Shown: positions 23,655 to 35,500 of the stretch, piece after piece | Layout: each line of letters begins with the position of its first letter | Position numbering within the stretch: position 1 is the stretch's first letter | Source: Lasiodiplodia sp. COLG20 | Lineage: Eukaryota; Ascomycota; Dothideomycetes; Botryosphaeriales; Botryosphaeriaceae | Reading direction: 5' to 3' | Assembly (NCBI GenBank): GCA_009801085.1 | Contig: VNWV01000001.1 | Location: 7,440,001-7,504,000 of the forward strand | Length of the DNA stretch: 64,000 nucleotides | Notes under the pieces: model-generated | What the model was told of the DNA's origin: nothing | The model's input: the letters and a program-made list of their open reading frames with translations, nothing else | The model's database searches: none | Position numbers and translations under genes: made by a program

Positions 23655-24436
23655 TTAGGCATTCTTCTGACCTCCTGCCTTCCCCGGCCTCACCATCATC
23701 AACGTCTCGTAAGGCTGACCCTTGATCTCGATGACGAACCCATCCCTCTTCTCGAAGCCCAACCGCTGGTACGTCGACAGCCCCTCCGGGCTGGCTTCCA
23801 AGTAGGCATCGTAGCCGGCATTGACGGGGTTGTCGGCGCCGAGTACGTGGTTGAAGAGGGCGGAGGCGGCGCCACGGCGCTGGTGCGAGGGGTGCGTGGC
23901 AAGGAGTTCCAGGTCTAAAACTCAATCCATAAGTCTCGAAGACGTGTCATAAAGTAGGGAAGAAGATAGTAGGGGGGATAAGAATGAAAAGGGGTCATTT
24001 TTTGCGTACACCAATGCGCCTCGGTCCCCATGCAAGCCCGGTGCCGGCGGTTCAGCTCGGGGAAGTAGCGCTGGAAGAGCTGCTCGTCGCAGCCGGCCGG
24101 CAGCTGCGTCGGGATCTCGACCGCCTCGGCCGGGTCTACGCCTTCCATGGGCCGCAGCCACTTGGCGAAGGCGATGATGTTTTTCTTCTGTAGGCTCTGA
24201 TCGTTGTTGGCGAAGACGGGCGTGTCGGTGCCGTCGGCGTACTCGACAAGATTGTACATGGCGACGCCCTTTTGGTGCTGCAGCTCATGAGAGAGCGTCT
24301 CGATCCACCACTGCCGCACGGCGGGCGTGTCTGGGAAGACGGCGCTGCCGAAGGCGTTGTTGGAGAAGGCGGCGAGGTAGATGTCGACGAGCTGCGGGAT
24401 GTCCGAGAGGGTTGTGGGTTGGACTTTGAAGGGCAT
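23655..24436 (-). CDS. GNAT-family N-acetyltransferase
   Basis: Two exons, 24436..24010 and 23914..23655, separated by a 95 bp intron with a GTACGC donor and TTTTAG acceptor; 228 residues. The N-terminus MPFKVQPTTLSDIPQLVDIY is a typical GNAT beta1-alpha1 start, and exon 2 holds motif A, LLATHPSHQRRGAASAL, where the R-x-x-G-x-A-type loop binds the acetyl-CoA pyrophosphate. The downstream AYLEASPEGLSTYQRLGFEK matches motif B. Choosing the other nearby donor, one codon earlier, would create a stop, so the junction is well fixed (EAHW|YLELL). The substrate cannot be told; fungal GNATs of this type act on small molecules or proteins. It faces the VMA1 gene across a long divergent region. Confidence 0.88.
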
Positions 24437-26279
24437 CTTGTTTTGTTTCCTATCTTTTTCTTTCCTTGTATGATTTCGAGAGGGTGAAATGGGGTTGTTC
24501 CTACGAGCTAGAATTGAATGAAGGAGATACAAGAAGCAGGTGCCGTCGTGGTCGTCGCTGAGCGATTGACAAGGCCAAAAGAGCAGTCCAACTCAAATAC
24601 GCGGGATGAAAGACACTAGAAAGCTGGAAAAAGTAGAGGAGTTTTATTCTCACGAAAACTATAGACAGACGCTGGAAGTGTGAGCCTCGCGGTGCAGAAA
24701 CGGTCACCGTGTGTGAAGACGCCGTGCGGTATCTGCGGTCATCAGTCAGCTCCTGTGAGCGTTTTAGGCAGGTTGTTATACGGCGGTGCAGCCGAGCAAC
24801 GAGATGGTCTGAGGCGGTTCTGCGGTGCCCTTGATTGGCGAGGAAGCGGCCACTTTATATGGCAAGCGGTGATGCGGGGGGTACTCTTTATGTGCTAGCG
24901 GCATTCGATGCGGGACAGGGACTGGCAGTTGACCCCGCCAACCCTTGGCAGCAGTCAACCCGTGCAATCGGTGCCGTTGAAGCTTGGAATAATTTTCGGT
25001 ACGAAAGGGAGAATGTTTCGGAAGCTGGGCTGCACTTTTAGGATGTTTGTAAACTAGACTTCCAGTTATTTTTTTTTCTTTTCTTTTCTTTTCTTTTCTT
25101 TTTCCTTTTAAATTATGCTCTGACTGCTCGGGATAAATGTATGCATTCAGGAGCTATGGTGCTACAGTTAGCGATGCTACCTTTTTCATGGGAAAAGGGG
25201 ACCCGAGTTTAGATCATACTTTCGTGCCTACTCAGAATTTCCTCTGCAAATGACATGTTCGGACTTATTATAAGTAGCCAATCCTTGGATCATAGAGAGC
25301 GTGGAAGGGCTACAGATATTAGACATGGATGCAGTATTTACCTTTATACGGAAACAGTTACCAGCTGCTAACTTTATTGGCAAAGCGTCTTTTCCCTGTA
25401 GAGTTGCACTACTTACTTTGCCAATGTTTGCGCCAGGCATCCAGGCGTCTGCTGTGATGTAGGGTCGCAAAACATCATCTGACTTTTCCCCCCGCCAAAA
25501 TACTCTCATTACTGATATGCCTTCAACAGATGGACCAGCTTGGTGATGACGTTTTAACCTTTAGCGCGGTTGGGCGTTGCGACCGTGCCCAACGAAAAGA
25601 GTGCCAGCGACAGCTTCACCCGGACATTGCTTCGGTCTTGATCTGGCGGCCACGACTTCTTCGGGGGATTGGCATCTAGTGAACTGCATCCAAGGTCAGT
25701 TGTGGCGCGTGCCAGCTGATCCCCAGATAGGCGGCAGCAAGAGGACTCGAGGCCACCAATCAAGTCTAGTGTGGTCTTGGGCGCGATGGATCGCAGCACC
25801 TTCTAAAACAGACTGCCAGGCATCTTCTCCGCCTTCAGGCTCTCTCTTGCGCGCCATTACTCACGTTCTCACGTCCCTGCAGCATCGGCACATCGATTAT
25901 TCGCGTGTTTGGGAAGCGGGGCGATTTGTTAGGCGGCGCCAAGCAACCGGGATCCGTGCAGCAGCTTGTGACGACCGCAGCTTGAACACAGCTTGCCCAA
26001 CCCACCTCATCATCCTCCAACCCACCGCCCGGGTGCTGCATGCTCGGTTTCCGTCCCCAGCTCAAGTCCCGGCCCTCTCTACTCGAGCTCGTATCCAAGA
26101 CCGCCAACCTTGCCGTTAAGCGTCCCTCCACACCATCGCACTCCGAGCTTGACGAGGACGACGACCGTCCAGCACCCTACGAGGTCCCACTTCCCGACTC
26201 GCCCCAGCACCTGCGCTCCCGCCAACCTATCCGCTTCAGAACTCTGCCGACTAACGCCATCCCGCCTGCAGACTTAACC
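24437..26279. other. 1.8 kb divergent intergenic region
   Basis: It lies between the acetyltransferase start (-) and the VMA1 start (+). It holds a TTTTC microsatellite near 25070-25110 and, from 26040 to 26279, a frame that runs without a stop into the VMA1 ATG (see findings). No independent gene is supported. Confidence 0.5.
25070..25110. repeat. (TTTTC)n pyrimidine microsatellite
   Basis: A T run is followed by about five TTTTC/CTTTT units and a final T-rich end. It is a simple-sequence repeat in non-coding DNA between two divergent genes. Confidence 0.85.
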
Positions 26280-28434
26280 ATGCCTCCCGTAAGCTCGACA
26301 ATCTTCCTCGCGAAAGAGCGGTGGCTGATGCGGTGACGAACAGAAGCAGAACCAGCGCAAGACGCAGGAAGCCGGCGAAGACCAGTATGGTATGACGGAC
26401 ATCCTCGCAATCCTCGCTCCAAAATGCTAACAATCATGCCGCTCAGGCTCCGTCTTCTCCGTCTCCGGGTACGTCGTCCAAGCTCCGCCTCGCTCTCACG
26501 CCGGCTGATAACCCTACAGTCCCGTCATTGTCGCCGAGAACATGATCGGTTGTGCCATGTACGAGCTTGTCCGTGTCGGTCACGATAAGCTGGTCGGTGA
26601 AGTCATTAGAATCGACGCCGACAAGGCCACTATTCAGGTCTACGAGGAAACCGGTAAGCTTGGATCTACCGAGGTCGTCAAGCAGTCATTTGATACGTTG
26701 CAGCTGGTGTTACCGTCGGTGACCCCGTCGTTCGTTCTGGAAAGCCTCTCTCCGTCGAGCTCGGTCCTGGTTTGATGGAGACCATTTACGATGGTATCCA
26801 GCGTCCCCTCCGCAGCATCTCCGACGTCTCCAACAGCATCTACATTCCCCGTGGCATTGACGTGCCTGCGCTGGACCGCCAGGTCAAGTGGGACTTCACC
26901 CCCGGCAGCCTCAAGGTTGGCGACCACATCACTGGTGGTGATGTCTTCGGTGCCGTCTTCGAGAACTCCCTCCTCAGCGAGCACAAGATCCTCCTGCCCC
27001 CCAGGGCTCGTGGTACCATCACGCACATCGCCGAGAAGGGCAGCTACACTGTGGATGAGAAGATTCTGGAGGTCGAGTTTGAGGGCAAGAAGACCGAGTT
27101 TAGCATGATGCACAACTGGCCCGTCCGTGTGCCTCGTCCTGTCAACGAGAAGCTGTTCTCGAACTCGCCTCTGGTCGTCGGTCAGCGTGTGCTGGACGCT
27201 CTGTTCCCCAGTGTCCAGGGTGGTACTGTCTGCATTCCTGGTGCTTTCGGCTGCGGCAAGACTGTCATTTCGCAGAGTTTGTCCAAGTTCTCCAACAGTG
27301 ACATCATCGTCTACGTTGGATGCGGCGAGCGCGGTAACGAGATGGCCGAAGTCCTGATGGATTTCCCCGAGGTACGCCTTACACCAATTCCAAAGGATAT
27401 ACTTGTGCTAACCCAATGCTAGCTCACTATTGATGTCGGCGGCCGCAAGGAGCCCATCATGAAGCGTACTACCCTTATTGCGAACACGTCCAACATGCCC
27501 GTCGCCGCAAGAGAAGCCTCCATCTACACTGGTATCACTGTCGCCGAGTACTTCCGTGACCAGGGCAAGAACGTTGCCATGATGGCTGACTCGTCTTCTC
27601 GGTGGGCCGAGGCCCTTCGTGAGATTTCCGGTCGTCTTGGTGAGATGCCTGCTGACCAGGGTTTCCCCGCCTACCTCGGTGCCAAGCTGGCGTCCTTCTA
27701 CGAGCGTGCTGGTCGCGTCACTGCGCTCGGCAGCCCCGACCGCACTGGCAGTGTCAGTATTGTCGGCGCCGTCAGCCCGCCGGGCGGTGATTTCTCCGAT
27801 CCCGTCACCAGCAGCACTCTCGGTATCGTGCAGGTCTTCTGGGGTCTTGACAAGAAGCTGGCTCAGCGCAAGCACTTTCCCTCGGTCAACACGTCGGCGT
27901 CTTACAGCAAGTACACGGGCGCTCTTGAGAAGTACTACCAGGAGAACAACCCCGAATTCCCTCGTCTGAGTGCCAAGATCAAGGAGCTGCTCTCTACTTC
28001 GGAGGATCTGGACCAGGTCGTGCAGCTGGTCGGCAAGTCGGCGCTGGGTGACTCGGACAAGATTACTCTGGATGTGGCGACGTTGATCAAGGAAGACTTC
28101 CTGCAGCAGAACGGCTACAGTGACTACGACCAGTTCTGCCCGCTGTGGAAGACGGAGTGGATGATGAAGGCGATGATGGGCTTCCACGACGAGGCACAGA
28201 AGGCCGTTGCACAAGGTCAGAGCTGGGCTAAGATCAGGGAAGCGACGTCGGACATCCAGTCGCAGCTCAGGAGCATGAAGTTCGAGGTGCCGGGCGAGGG
28301 TGAGGATGTGATCACGAAGAAGGTACGTTCAGAACACGCGCAACAATTAGAGAGAACACGTGCTAACGTCGTGGCAGTACGAGGAGCTGTACCAGAAGAT
28401 GCAGGAGAAGTTTGCATCTGTGACGGACGAGTAG
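26280..28434 (+). CDS. VMA1: V-type H+-ATPase catalytic subunit A
   Basis: Seven exons: 26280..26288, 26344..26389, 26447..26468, 26520..26653, 26704..27371, 27423..28322, 28378..28434, total 611 residues. Exons 1 and 3 are micro-exons of 9 and 22 bp; all junctions keep phase. The sequence is textbook subunit [21 protein letters not shown] near the start, the catalytic P-loop GAFGCGKT (about residue 250), the GERGNEM motif, and [19 protein letters not shown]. Subunit A hydrolyses ATP in the V1 sector and powers acidification of vacuole and endosomes. The P-loop site where yeast VMA1 carries its homing intein is uninterrupted, so there is no intein. Codon bias suggests strong expression. The frame upstream stays open to an ATG at 26040. 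Confidence 0.97.
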
Positions 28435-28909
28435 ATCTCGGGGGCGAATGGTTTCAGGTCAAGGAGGTTGGATGAGGCGGTGTGGCGTGTGTAAAACGCA
28501 GCAACCAAAGTGACTTGTTTTTTTTTTGAATTTTGCTTCGCAGTCGCGCCAAGGCTGCGTAGATAGAATGTACATGATGACTCTTCCTTTTGCCCAGCAA
28601 CAGTCGGGTTGGGCTGCGTCGTGTGGCTGCATGTGCGTACCTGGTGACTGTTTTGGGCCCCGGCCTACGCGGCGCATGCGCCACCCCGGCCACAAAGGTT
28701 GGCGTCGCTGGGTCGGGCCCTGTCGCTTGGCGGGCTGCGCTCTCCTATGATGAACGTGCCAGCAAGCTTCAACACCGCACAACTTTCCTCCTCACCCTCT
28801 TCATACCCACGCGCATCTGGCATAGTTTCGAGCGCGACCGGCCTGCTCTGCCTTGCCCCCAACTTGCCCCACGAACTCTGCGATATCGCTGAGACGCACG
28901 CCGCCCACC
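28435..28909. other. 0.48 kb between VMA1 stop and VPS1 start
   Basis: The 3' flank of VMA1 and the promoter of VPS1 share this tandem spacer. A T run lies at about 28519-28528. No gene is seen. Confidence 0.5.
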
Positions 28910-31349
28910 ATGACGGCGAACCCCACTGCGTATGGCTCCTGCGCGCGCGCGCTCTTGAAGCCGCATCTGGCTGACGCGATGAATTTAGCATAAATGTCAA
29001 TGACCCGGGCTTGATCACCCTCGTCAACAAGCTCCAGGATGTCTTCACCACCGTCGGCGTACGTCACTGCCCGTTGCTACACCGCCGCGCACCGCAGAAA
29101 TGCTGATGCCTTGATCAGGTCCAAAACCCCATAGATCTGCCCCAGATTGCCGTTGTCGGCTCCCAATCCAGCGGAAAGAGTTCAGTGCTAGAAAACATAG
29201 TCGGCAGAGATTTGTACGTTCCCAGGCCGCTGTCTCCCTGAAAATTTGGTGCCTGAAGCTTATATCCATGGCCATAGCTTGCCTCGAGGTACCGGTATTG
29301 TTACGCGCCGTCCGCTCATCCTCCAGCTCATCAACCGCGCCTCCACATCCAAGACACCCAATGGAACCAGCGAGTCTGTCGAGGGCACCACCGATAGTCA
29401 GTCCAACGTCGACGAGTGGGGCGAGTTTCTGCACATTCCCGGCCAGAAGTTCCACGACTTCAATAAGATTAGAGAGGAGATTGTACGGGAGACGGAGGCG
29501 AAGACCGGACGCAATGCTGGCATCTCCCCGGCCCCTATTAACCTGCGCATATACTCGCCAAACGTGCTCACGCTCACGCTGGTCGATTTGCCTGGTCTGA
29601 CGAAGGTGCCCATTGGCGACCAGCCAAGGGATATCGAGAGGCAGATTAGGGAGATGGTCCTCAAGCAGATTAGCAAGCCCAATGCTATTATTCTGGCTGT
29701 TACTGCCGCCAACACCGACTTGGCCAACTCGGATGGTTTGAAGCTGGCGCGCGAGGTTGACCCAGAGGGACAGCGTACCATTGGTGTGCTGACCAAGGTT
29801 GACCTGATGGATGAGGGTACTGACGTCGTCGACATTCTGGCGGGTCGCATCATCCCTCTCCGTCTGGGCTACGTGCCCGTCGTCAACCGTGGGCAGAGGG
29901 ACATCGAGAACAAGAAGCCCATCTCCTACGCCCTGGAGCACGAGAGGCAATACTTCGAGAACCACAAGGCGTACAGGAACAAGAGCGCGTACTGCGGTAC
30001 TCCTTACCTAGCGCGCAAGCTTAACTTGGTGGGTTCAAGCCGGCGGAGAAAAAAGAGGTGCCAAGCTGACTTTTCTGTAGATTTTGATGATGCACATCAA
30101 ACAGACCCTCCCCGATATTAAGGCACGCATCGCTTCCTCGCTCCAGAAATACTCGATCGAACTTGGGCAGCTCGGCGACTCGATACTCGGCAACTCGTCG
30201 AACATCGTCCTGAACATGATCACCGAGTTCTCGAACGAATACCGGTCTGTGCTAGAGGGTAACAACCAGGAGCTGTCCAGCATTGAGCTGTCTGGCGGCG
30301 CTCGTATCAGCTTTGTCTACCACGAGCTGTACTCCAACGGCGTCAAGGCCGTGGATCCGTTCGATCAGGTCAAGGATATCGATATTAGGACTGTCCTGTA
30401 CAACTCGTCTGGCTCGGCACCTGCGCTCTTCGTTGGCACTACGGCCTTCGAGTTGATCGTCAAGCAGCAGATCAAAAGGCTTGAAGACCCTAGCTTGAAG
30501 TGCGTTTCGCTCGTCTACGACGAACTCATCCGCATTCTCGGCCAGCTTCTTGGCAAACCCATGTTCAGGAGGTACCCGGCTCTGAAGGAGAAGTTCCACG
30601 CGGTTGCGGTCCACTTCTTCAAGAAGGCCATGGAGCCTACCAACAAGCTTGTCAAGGACTTGGTCGCCATGGAGGCTTGCTACATCAACACTGGCCACCC
30701 CGACTTCATCAACGGCTCCAGGGTAAGAAAAGTCGCGCTCTACGGAAATAGAACAGAAAGCTAACGAGGGTGCAATCTAGGCCATGGCCATCGTGCACGA
30801 GCGCCACAACGCATCGAAGCCCACCCAGGTCGACCCCAAGACCGGCAAGCCCCTGCCGCCCAGCGCCATCCCCCCGAGATCGGCCAGCCCGTCGATCGAC
30901 GGAGACAGCAACAGTGGTTTCTTCGGCAGCTTCTTTGCCAGCAAAAACAAGAAGAAGATGGCGGCCATGGAGGCGCCGCCGCCGCAGCTCAAGGCGAGCG
31001 GCACTCTTTCGGAGAAGGAGGCGCAGGAGGTCGAGGTCATCAAGCTGCTCATCAGCTCGTACTTCAACATTGTGAAGAGGACCATGATCGACATGGTCCC
31101 CAAGGCCATCATGTTGAACCTCGTGACGTAAGTTTTCAGCGGTGACGTAGCCAAATACGAAGCTAACGCAAGGGCGACAGATACACGAAGGACGAGATGC
31201 AGCGCGAGTTCCTCGAGATGATGTACCGCACCGAGGAGCTGGACGACTTGCTCAAGGAGAGCGAGTACACAGTCCGCCGGAGGAAGGAGTGCCAGCAGAT
31301 GGTGGAGTCGCTAACGCGCGCGCAAGAGATCGTCAACCAGGTGCAGTAG
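28910..31349 (+). CDS. VPS1: Dynamin-like GTPase Vps1
   Basis: Seven exons: 28910..28929, 28989..29058, 29119..29213, 29278..30028, 30081..30722, 30781..31127, 31181..31349; 697 residues. The 20 bp first exon (MTANPTA) is joined by a 59 bp intron to [19 protein letters not shown]; the Kozak-like CCCACCATGA and GCTGAC branch site support it. The GTPase domain has G1 GSQSSGKSS (about 41-49), the [16 protein letters not shown] segment, G3 DLPG and G4 TKVD. Middle domain and C-terminal GED ([20 protein letters not shown]) follow; no PH domain or proline-rich tail, as expected for Vps1. A Ser/Lys-rich variable insert lies before the GED. Vps1 drives vacuolar sorting, endosomal fission and peroxisome division. 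It lies 475 bp downstream of VMA1 on the same strand. Confidence 0.96.
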
Positions 31350-31877
31350 GTGCACCCAGCTTGGCGGGGAAGAAGGCAAGGCGTTTAGGGTCCGAGCTCC
31401 GGAGCTTAATGCGGCCTCACTCTCATGTTTTATGCTGTCCCTATTCTTTTCCAGTCACAAAGAGGTAGGCTTTTTTGCGTTGGAGGAGCTCGGGATACGG
31501 TAACGGATTTTCACGTGTTAAGAATAGAACATCACAGGCGAAGGCGGTGGAGCAATAGCTTTAGTGAGGTTATGACGCTGTTGGTTTATGCTTTGGATGT
31601 TCAAATGAGGATGTGTTATGCGATACCTACTGGGCTAGACTGCAGGGATGAGTAGTCAATTGTATACTTGTGCATTATTCGAAAGCCGGGTGCCGTTGTC
31701 GGGGTCGGCTCGTCCGGGATCCGGCGGACGGACCCTGGGGAAGGTCAGTGCCAACACGATGCCGTCAGCCCTGTCCCCGCCGTGAGCTGCGCCGCAGTTC
31801 CGCACTCCGCCCACTCCGCCAAACACCTCCGCACAACACACGACCATACGACCACAACACCACTCGATGCTGCAATC
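31350..31877. other. 0.53 kb tandem spacer
   Basis: This is the 3' flank of VPS1 and the promoter of the AMP-binding-like gene. The last 80 bp are C/A-rich (CCGCCAAACACC, ACGACCAC) ahead of the ATG. No gene is seen. Confidence 0.5.
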
Positions 31878-33728
31878 ATGGCCGGCCTCGTAGAACAGCT
31901 CGACCAGCAGCTCGTGGAGCTATTCGCCGGATGGAACTCGACCACAACCCTGCTGGTGCTGGCCATTGCCGGCTTCCTGGCCTACAGCATCTACCTCGGC
32001 CTTGAGGACCCTGACATCCACCCCATGCTGCTGCAGCGCAGCTCTGTCGCTGCCGGTATCCGCCAGCCCGGCGAATCCGCCATCTACCGCAGCCCGCACG
32101 TCCCCCACGGCTACCCTCTGCAGACAGGCCTCAGCATCCCCGGTACGCAACGCTACGAGCGCCGCGACGGCGACCTGCGCGACGTCTGGCGTAAGGTGCT
32201 TGGCACGCTTCCCGCCGACCATGGCGAGGCGGTGCGCAGCCCTGGCAAGATTCTCACCGTCATTGGAAAAGAGATTGTGGATCACAGCTTCGACGAGATC
32301 ACGAAGGAGATCAACATCATAGGCAGCCACGTCAAGGAGCACGGCGGCAAGCGGGTTGCTGTTTACCTGCCCAACTCCATCGAGCTGCTCACAACTATCT
32401 TTGGTATGCCTGCTCTTCCCCAGCACTTGACATTCGTTGCCTAGCACAAGACCTCGACTGATGGCATGATTTTCTGCAGCTGGTGCTTTCCACGACTTCT
32501 CTCCTGTCCTGATCCCATATAACCAACCGCACAATGTCGTTGTGGCGATGCTGCAGCACAGCGGCGCCGATTCGCTCATTGCTGAAGCTGGCTCCATTCC
32601 GCTTAACGATGTCGTCAACGGCGTCCCGAATCTGAAGCAGGCTATCTGGGTCGTTGAGAAGACCAGCAGGCACGTTGACTGGAACGAAGTCCCTGAAGGA
32701 ACTGGCGGCAAGGTTGAGGTCTCTACTTGGCATGAGCTGGTGCAGGACAATGTGGCTGGCGCCGCCACTGAGCTTCCGCAGTACGCAACCGGTGACAGGG
32801 CTCAGAATCTTGTCACCATTTGGCAAGACCGTGAGGGCTCGGAAGGAGAAAATGTGGAGTTCACACAGCAGGTAAGCTTGAAGATCGAATCTCGAGTTTC
32901 ATGCAAGGTTCTAACTTGACCCAGAACATGTCTGCTGCCATTGCCAGCTTGATTTCAGCTCTGCCTGCCGGGCAGCGCCTTACTCCTTCGGATCTCTTCC
33001 TCCCCGCCGACTCTCTTACCAACTCGTACACCCTGGCCCTCACCATGGCAGCTCTCTTCAGCCACTCCTCCCTCGCTATCACGTCTGTTGCCGGCCCTGG
33101 TGTTGAACTTAGCCTCGCTACCCGCGGCGTCGCCCCCACTGTTATCTCCATCTCCGCCGAGACGGCCGCCAACCTTCACAGCGCCACATCGGCTTCTGTG
33201 ACCAGCGGTATCAAGAAGCTCGCCCACTACACCGAGACCCGCGCCATGACCAGCTCCGGCAAGCTGCCGACCAACACGCTGCTGACCAAGCTCAACGCCC
33301 CCACGCGCGCAGCCGTCGGCACCACCCCCGGCAAGCTGCGTCTCGTTCACGTCTCGGAGCGTGCCGGCGCGCAAGACGCCCCTCCGCTCAGCAGCGCCGA
33401 CCTGTCGGACCTTCGCATCTACCTCCACGCGCGCGTCGTGTACGCGCTCACGGCCGCCAAGGTCGCAGGCGCCGTCACGCAGACCAACGTCTTCGACTAC
33501 CGGAGGGAGGAGCTGCAGACGGCGAGCGGAAAGGGCAAGCAGTACAGCCACTTCGGCGCTCCCGTGACCAGCGTCGAGATCAAGCTGGTCGACCGCGACG
33601 AGCACAAGACGACGGACGAGGAGGCCAAGGGTGAGGTCGTAGTCATGGGACCGAGCGTGTCGGGCGGTAAGGCGGTTTTGCCCGTGTTGGCGAAGGTCCG
33701 GGATGATGGCTGTTTGGCTTATATTTGA
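31878..33728 (+). CDS. AMP-binding-like protein without recognisable catalytic motifs
   Basis: Three exons, 31878..32403, 32480..32871, 32925..33728; 573 residues. A membrane helix lies at about 22-40 (STTTLLVLAIAGFLAYSIYL). Around 155-185 the sequence follows the acyl-CoA synthetase/ANL fold (GKRVAVYLPNSIELLTTIFA, then GAFHDFSPVLIPY), and near the end GEVVVMGPSVSGG fits the stretch before the A7 motif. The phosphate-binding signature (YTSGTTGxPK-like) expected around residue 300 is not visible, and the protein stops (DDGCLAYI) before the TGD motif and the C-terminal lid domain. Membrane anchoring resembles fungal long-chain acyl-CoA synthetases. I infer a membrane-bound relative that may not be an active ligase; a missed splice junction is the alternative. 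Confidence 0.75.
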
Positions 33729-34550
33729 GAGCATTGGGTTTTTGTGTTCTGACCGGCCCCCGTCGTCCCGTTCGAGCGGGCGGGGGATGAATAGAGCATT
33801 GTCGGGTTGTTTTCCTCCGTTCGATATTTGGATGTGAAAGCATGGAAGGGGACGAGGGTGGGAGGTGTGTGAAGAGCAGATTCTGAAAAAGGAAGCATCT
33901 TCTAGAAGTGGGCATCTTATGTTATACGGATTATGGAAGCAATCATTATGGCTCTGGCGTTTTGGTCAGTGAGTGCCTCGTTCAAGAATGAGTGACAGTT
34001 ACTCCGCGGATGGGGTGGACGTGTCTCTCGCGACCGACGAGAGTGAGTTTGGAGGATACGCCGCCATGCTTTGAGTTGGCGTGGCACTTTGCTCCGCGGA
34101 AGATCTTGGAAGTAAAGGTGAGGCATATAAGTGAGCAAGTCAGCTCTACCTTTCGCCCACCAGGGCACTACCACGATTTCGTGGCAGAATGGTAACCAAT
34201 TCCAGTTACCATTTAAACAAGAAAGAACAGGCTAACTACTTCACTTGCATCTAGGCGAAAAAAGAATAGGAAACACACAAAGAGCAGCTACCACAAAAGC
34301 CTATTTACCCACAATAAAAATCCCAATGAAGCCTTGGGCCAGCTTGGGGGTTTTTCCTGCAACTAGTAGCGATGTCCATAATAAGGACACGTGCGCAGTT
34401 TTTTGCCTTTTTTTTCTTGGTCAGTCTGCGTGTGTAAGTTTTTATCAGTTGAATGACGAGACAAACGCCCTAAGCGCGGTTCGAACGGAGAAGGCGATGA
34501 TGTGGTGGTAGGTAGTTAGGAAGGCGCGCTGGGAAGGAAGGCGCGAGTAG
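33729..34550. other. 0.8 kb intergenic, AT-richer
   Basis: The 3' flank of the AMP-binding-like gene leads into an A/T-richer stretch next to the retrotransposon relic. I see no gene, and could not define a terminal repeat. Confidence 0.45.
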
Positions 34551-35500
34551 ATATGAACAACCTAATCAACCGAGCAGCGCTGCTCTACACTAAGAACACC
34601 TTCATCACCCTCGGACATCAGCGACAGGCCTCTGACGACAGCAACATAATTCCTCCGGGAGACCTCGAATACCAGAACTTAACATTCGCATAGGACACAA
34701 AACTATATTATCGACGACATCGTGGTTTTTAGCCGCACCATAGAGGAGTATAAGAACCACATCTGGTGCGTCCTTAGGCGGACGGACTTACTCGGCATTA
34801 GTTTGGCCTCTACCAAGGCCTTCTTAGGCTACTCTTGCACGACTTTACTCGGCCAGAGAGTTGCTTCCTTTGGCCCAAGAACTGCACAAGAGAAAGTCCA
34901 GGCCATTCTGGATATACCTTTTCCGGAAACGCTAAAAGATCTGGAATACTGGCTCGGTGTCACAGGCTACCTCAGCAATCGCATTCTATATTATGCTAAA
35001 ATCGTTAAGCCCTCCAGGACCAGAAGACGTTTCCTCTCCGGAACGCTTCAGTGAAAGGAGCAAAGAGGAGAAGCCACGCTTTGAAGACAAAGGCCTTTCC
35101 TAAGAGGCCACTGCCAGACATATTGGCCGCCTTCGAGACTATCCGCGAGTATCTTCGGAGTGGCCCCACCTGGTTAATTCATCACGACCCTGGCCGCAGA
35201 GTGTTCGTCGATGTTGAGAGATCGGCTATCTTATGGCGGCATACTCAGACGAGTCGCAATACTACCGAATGCCAAAGGTTGCCGAGGAGTACCTGGCAAA
35301 ACATCCCTGCCTCTGGTATGGGCGATTACGAAAAGAAGAAGCTCGTTGCCATCCTTGCGCCGGAGAAATCATTCGCACAAACCCTTCAGCGGGATCTTGA
35401 CACCTTTGGTTCTGTCTGTTCGGTTCTGTCTAACAGCAACCCCGGTACCTTGGACAGGGCATGCGTGGACAGAAACAGTTGCGGAATCTAATGAGCATTC
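34551..35500 (+). mobile_element. Decayed Ty3/gypsy retrotransposon pol fragment
   Basis: Two frames, broken by stops and a shift, read as reverse-transcriptase and RNase H pieces. The first (about 34700-35053) has the catalytic-site remnant DDIVVFSRTIEEY, then STKAFLGYSCTTLLGQRV and LEYWLGVTGYLSNRILYYAK, the connection region of fungal Ty3/gypsy elements. The second (about 35042-35490) has LIHHDPGRRVFVDVE, matching the start of RNase H. An in-frame stop near 34691 separates an upstream 46-codon piece. Protease, N-terminal RT, integrase and chromodomain are missing, and I could not find long terminal repeats. It is an old, immobile relic. The AT-richer surroundings would fit RIP mutation, but I did not count dinucleotides. 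Confidence 0.75.

Noticed and set aside
27240..27270. Possible VMA1 intein insertion site
   Set aside because: The P-loop GAFGCGKT is uninterrupted, so the homing intein found at this site in yeast is absent.
27408..28214. 268-codon minus-strand frame
   Set aside because: Antisense shadow of VMA1 exon 6.
29045..29965. 306-codon minus-strand frame
   Set aside because: Antisense shadow of the VPS1 GTPase domain.
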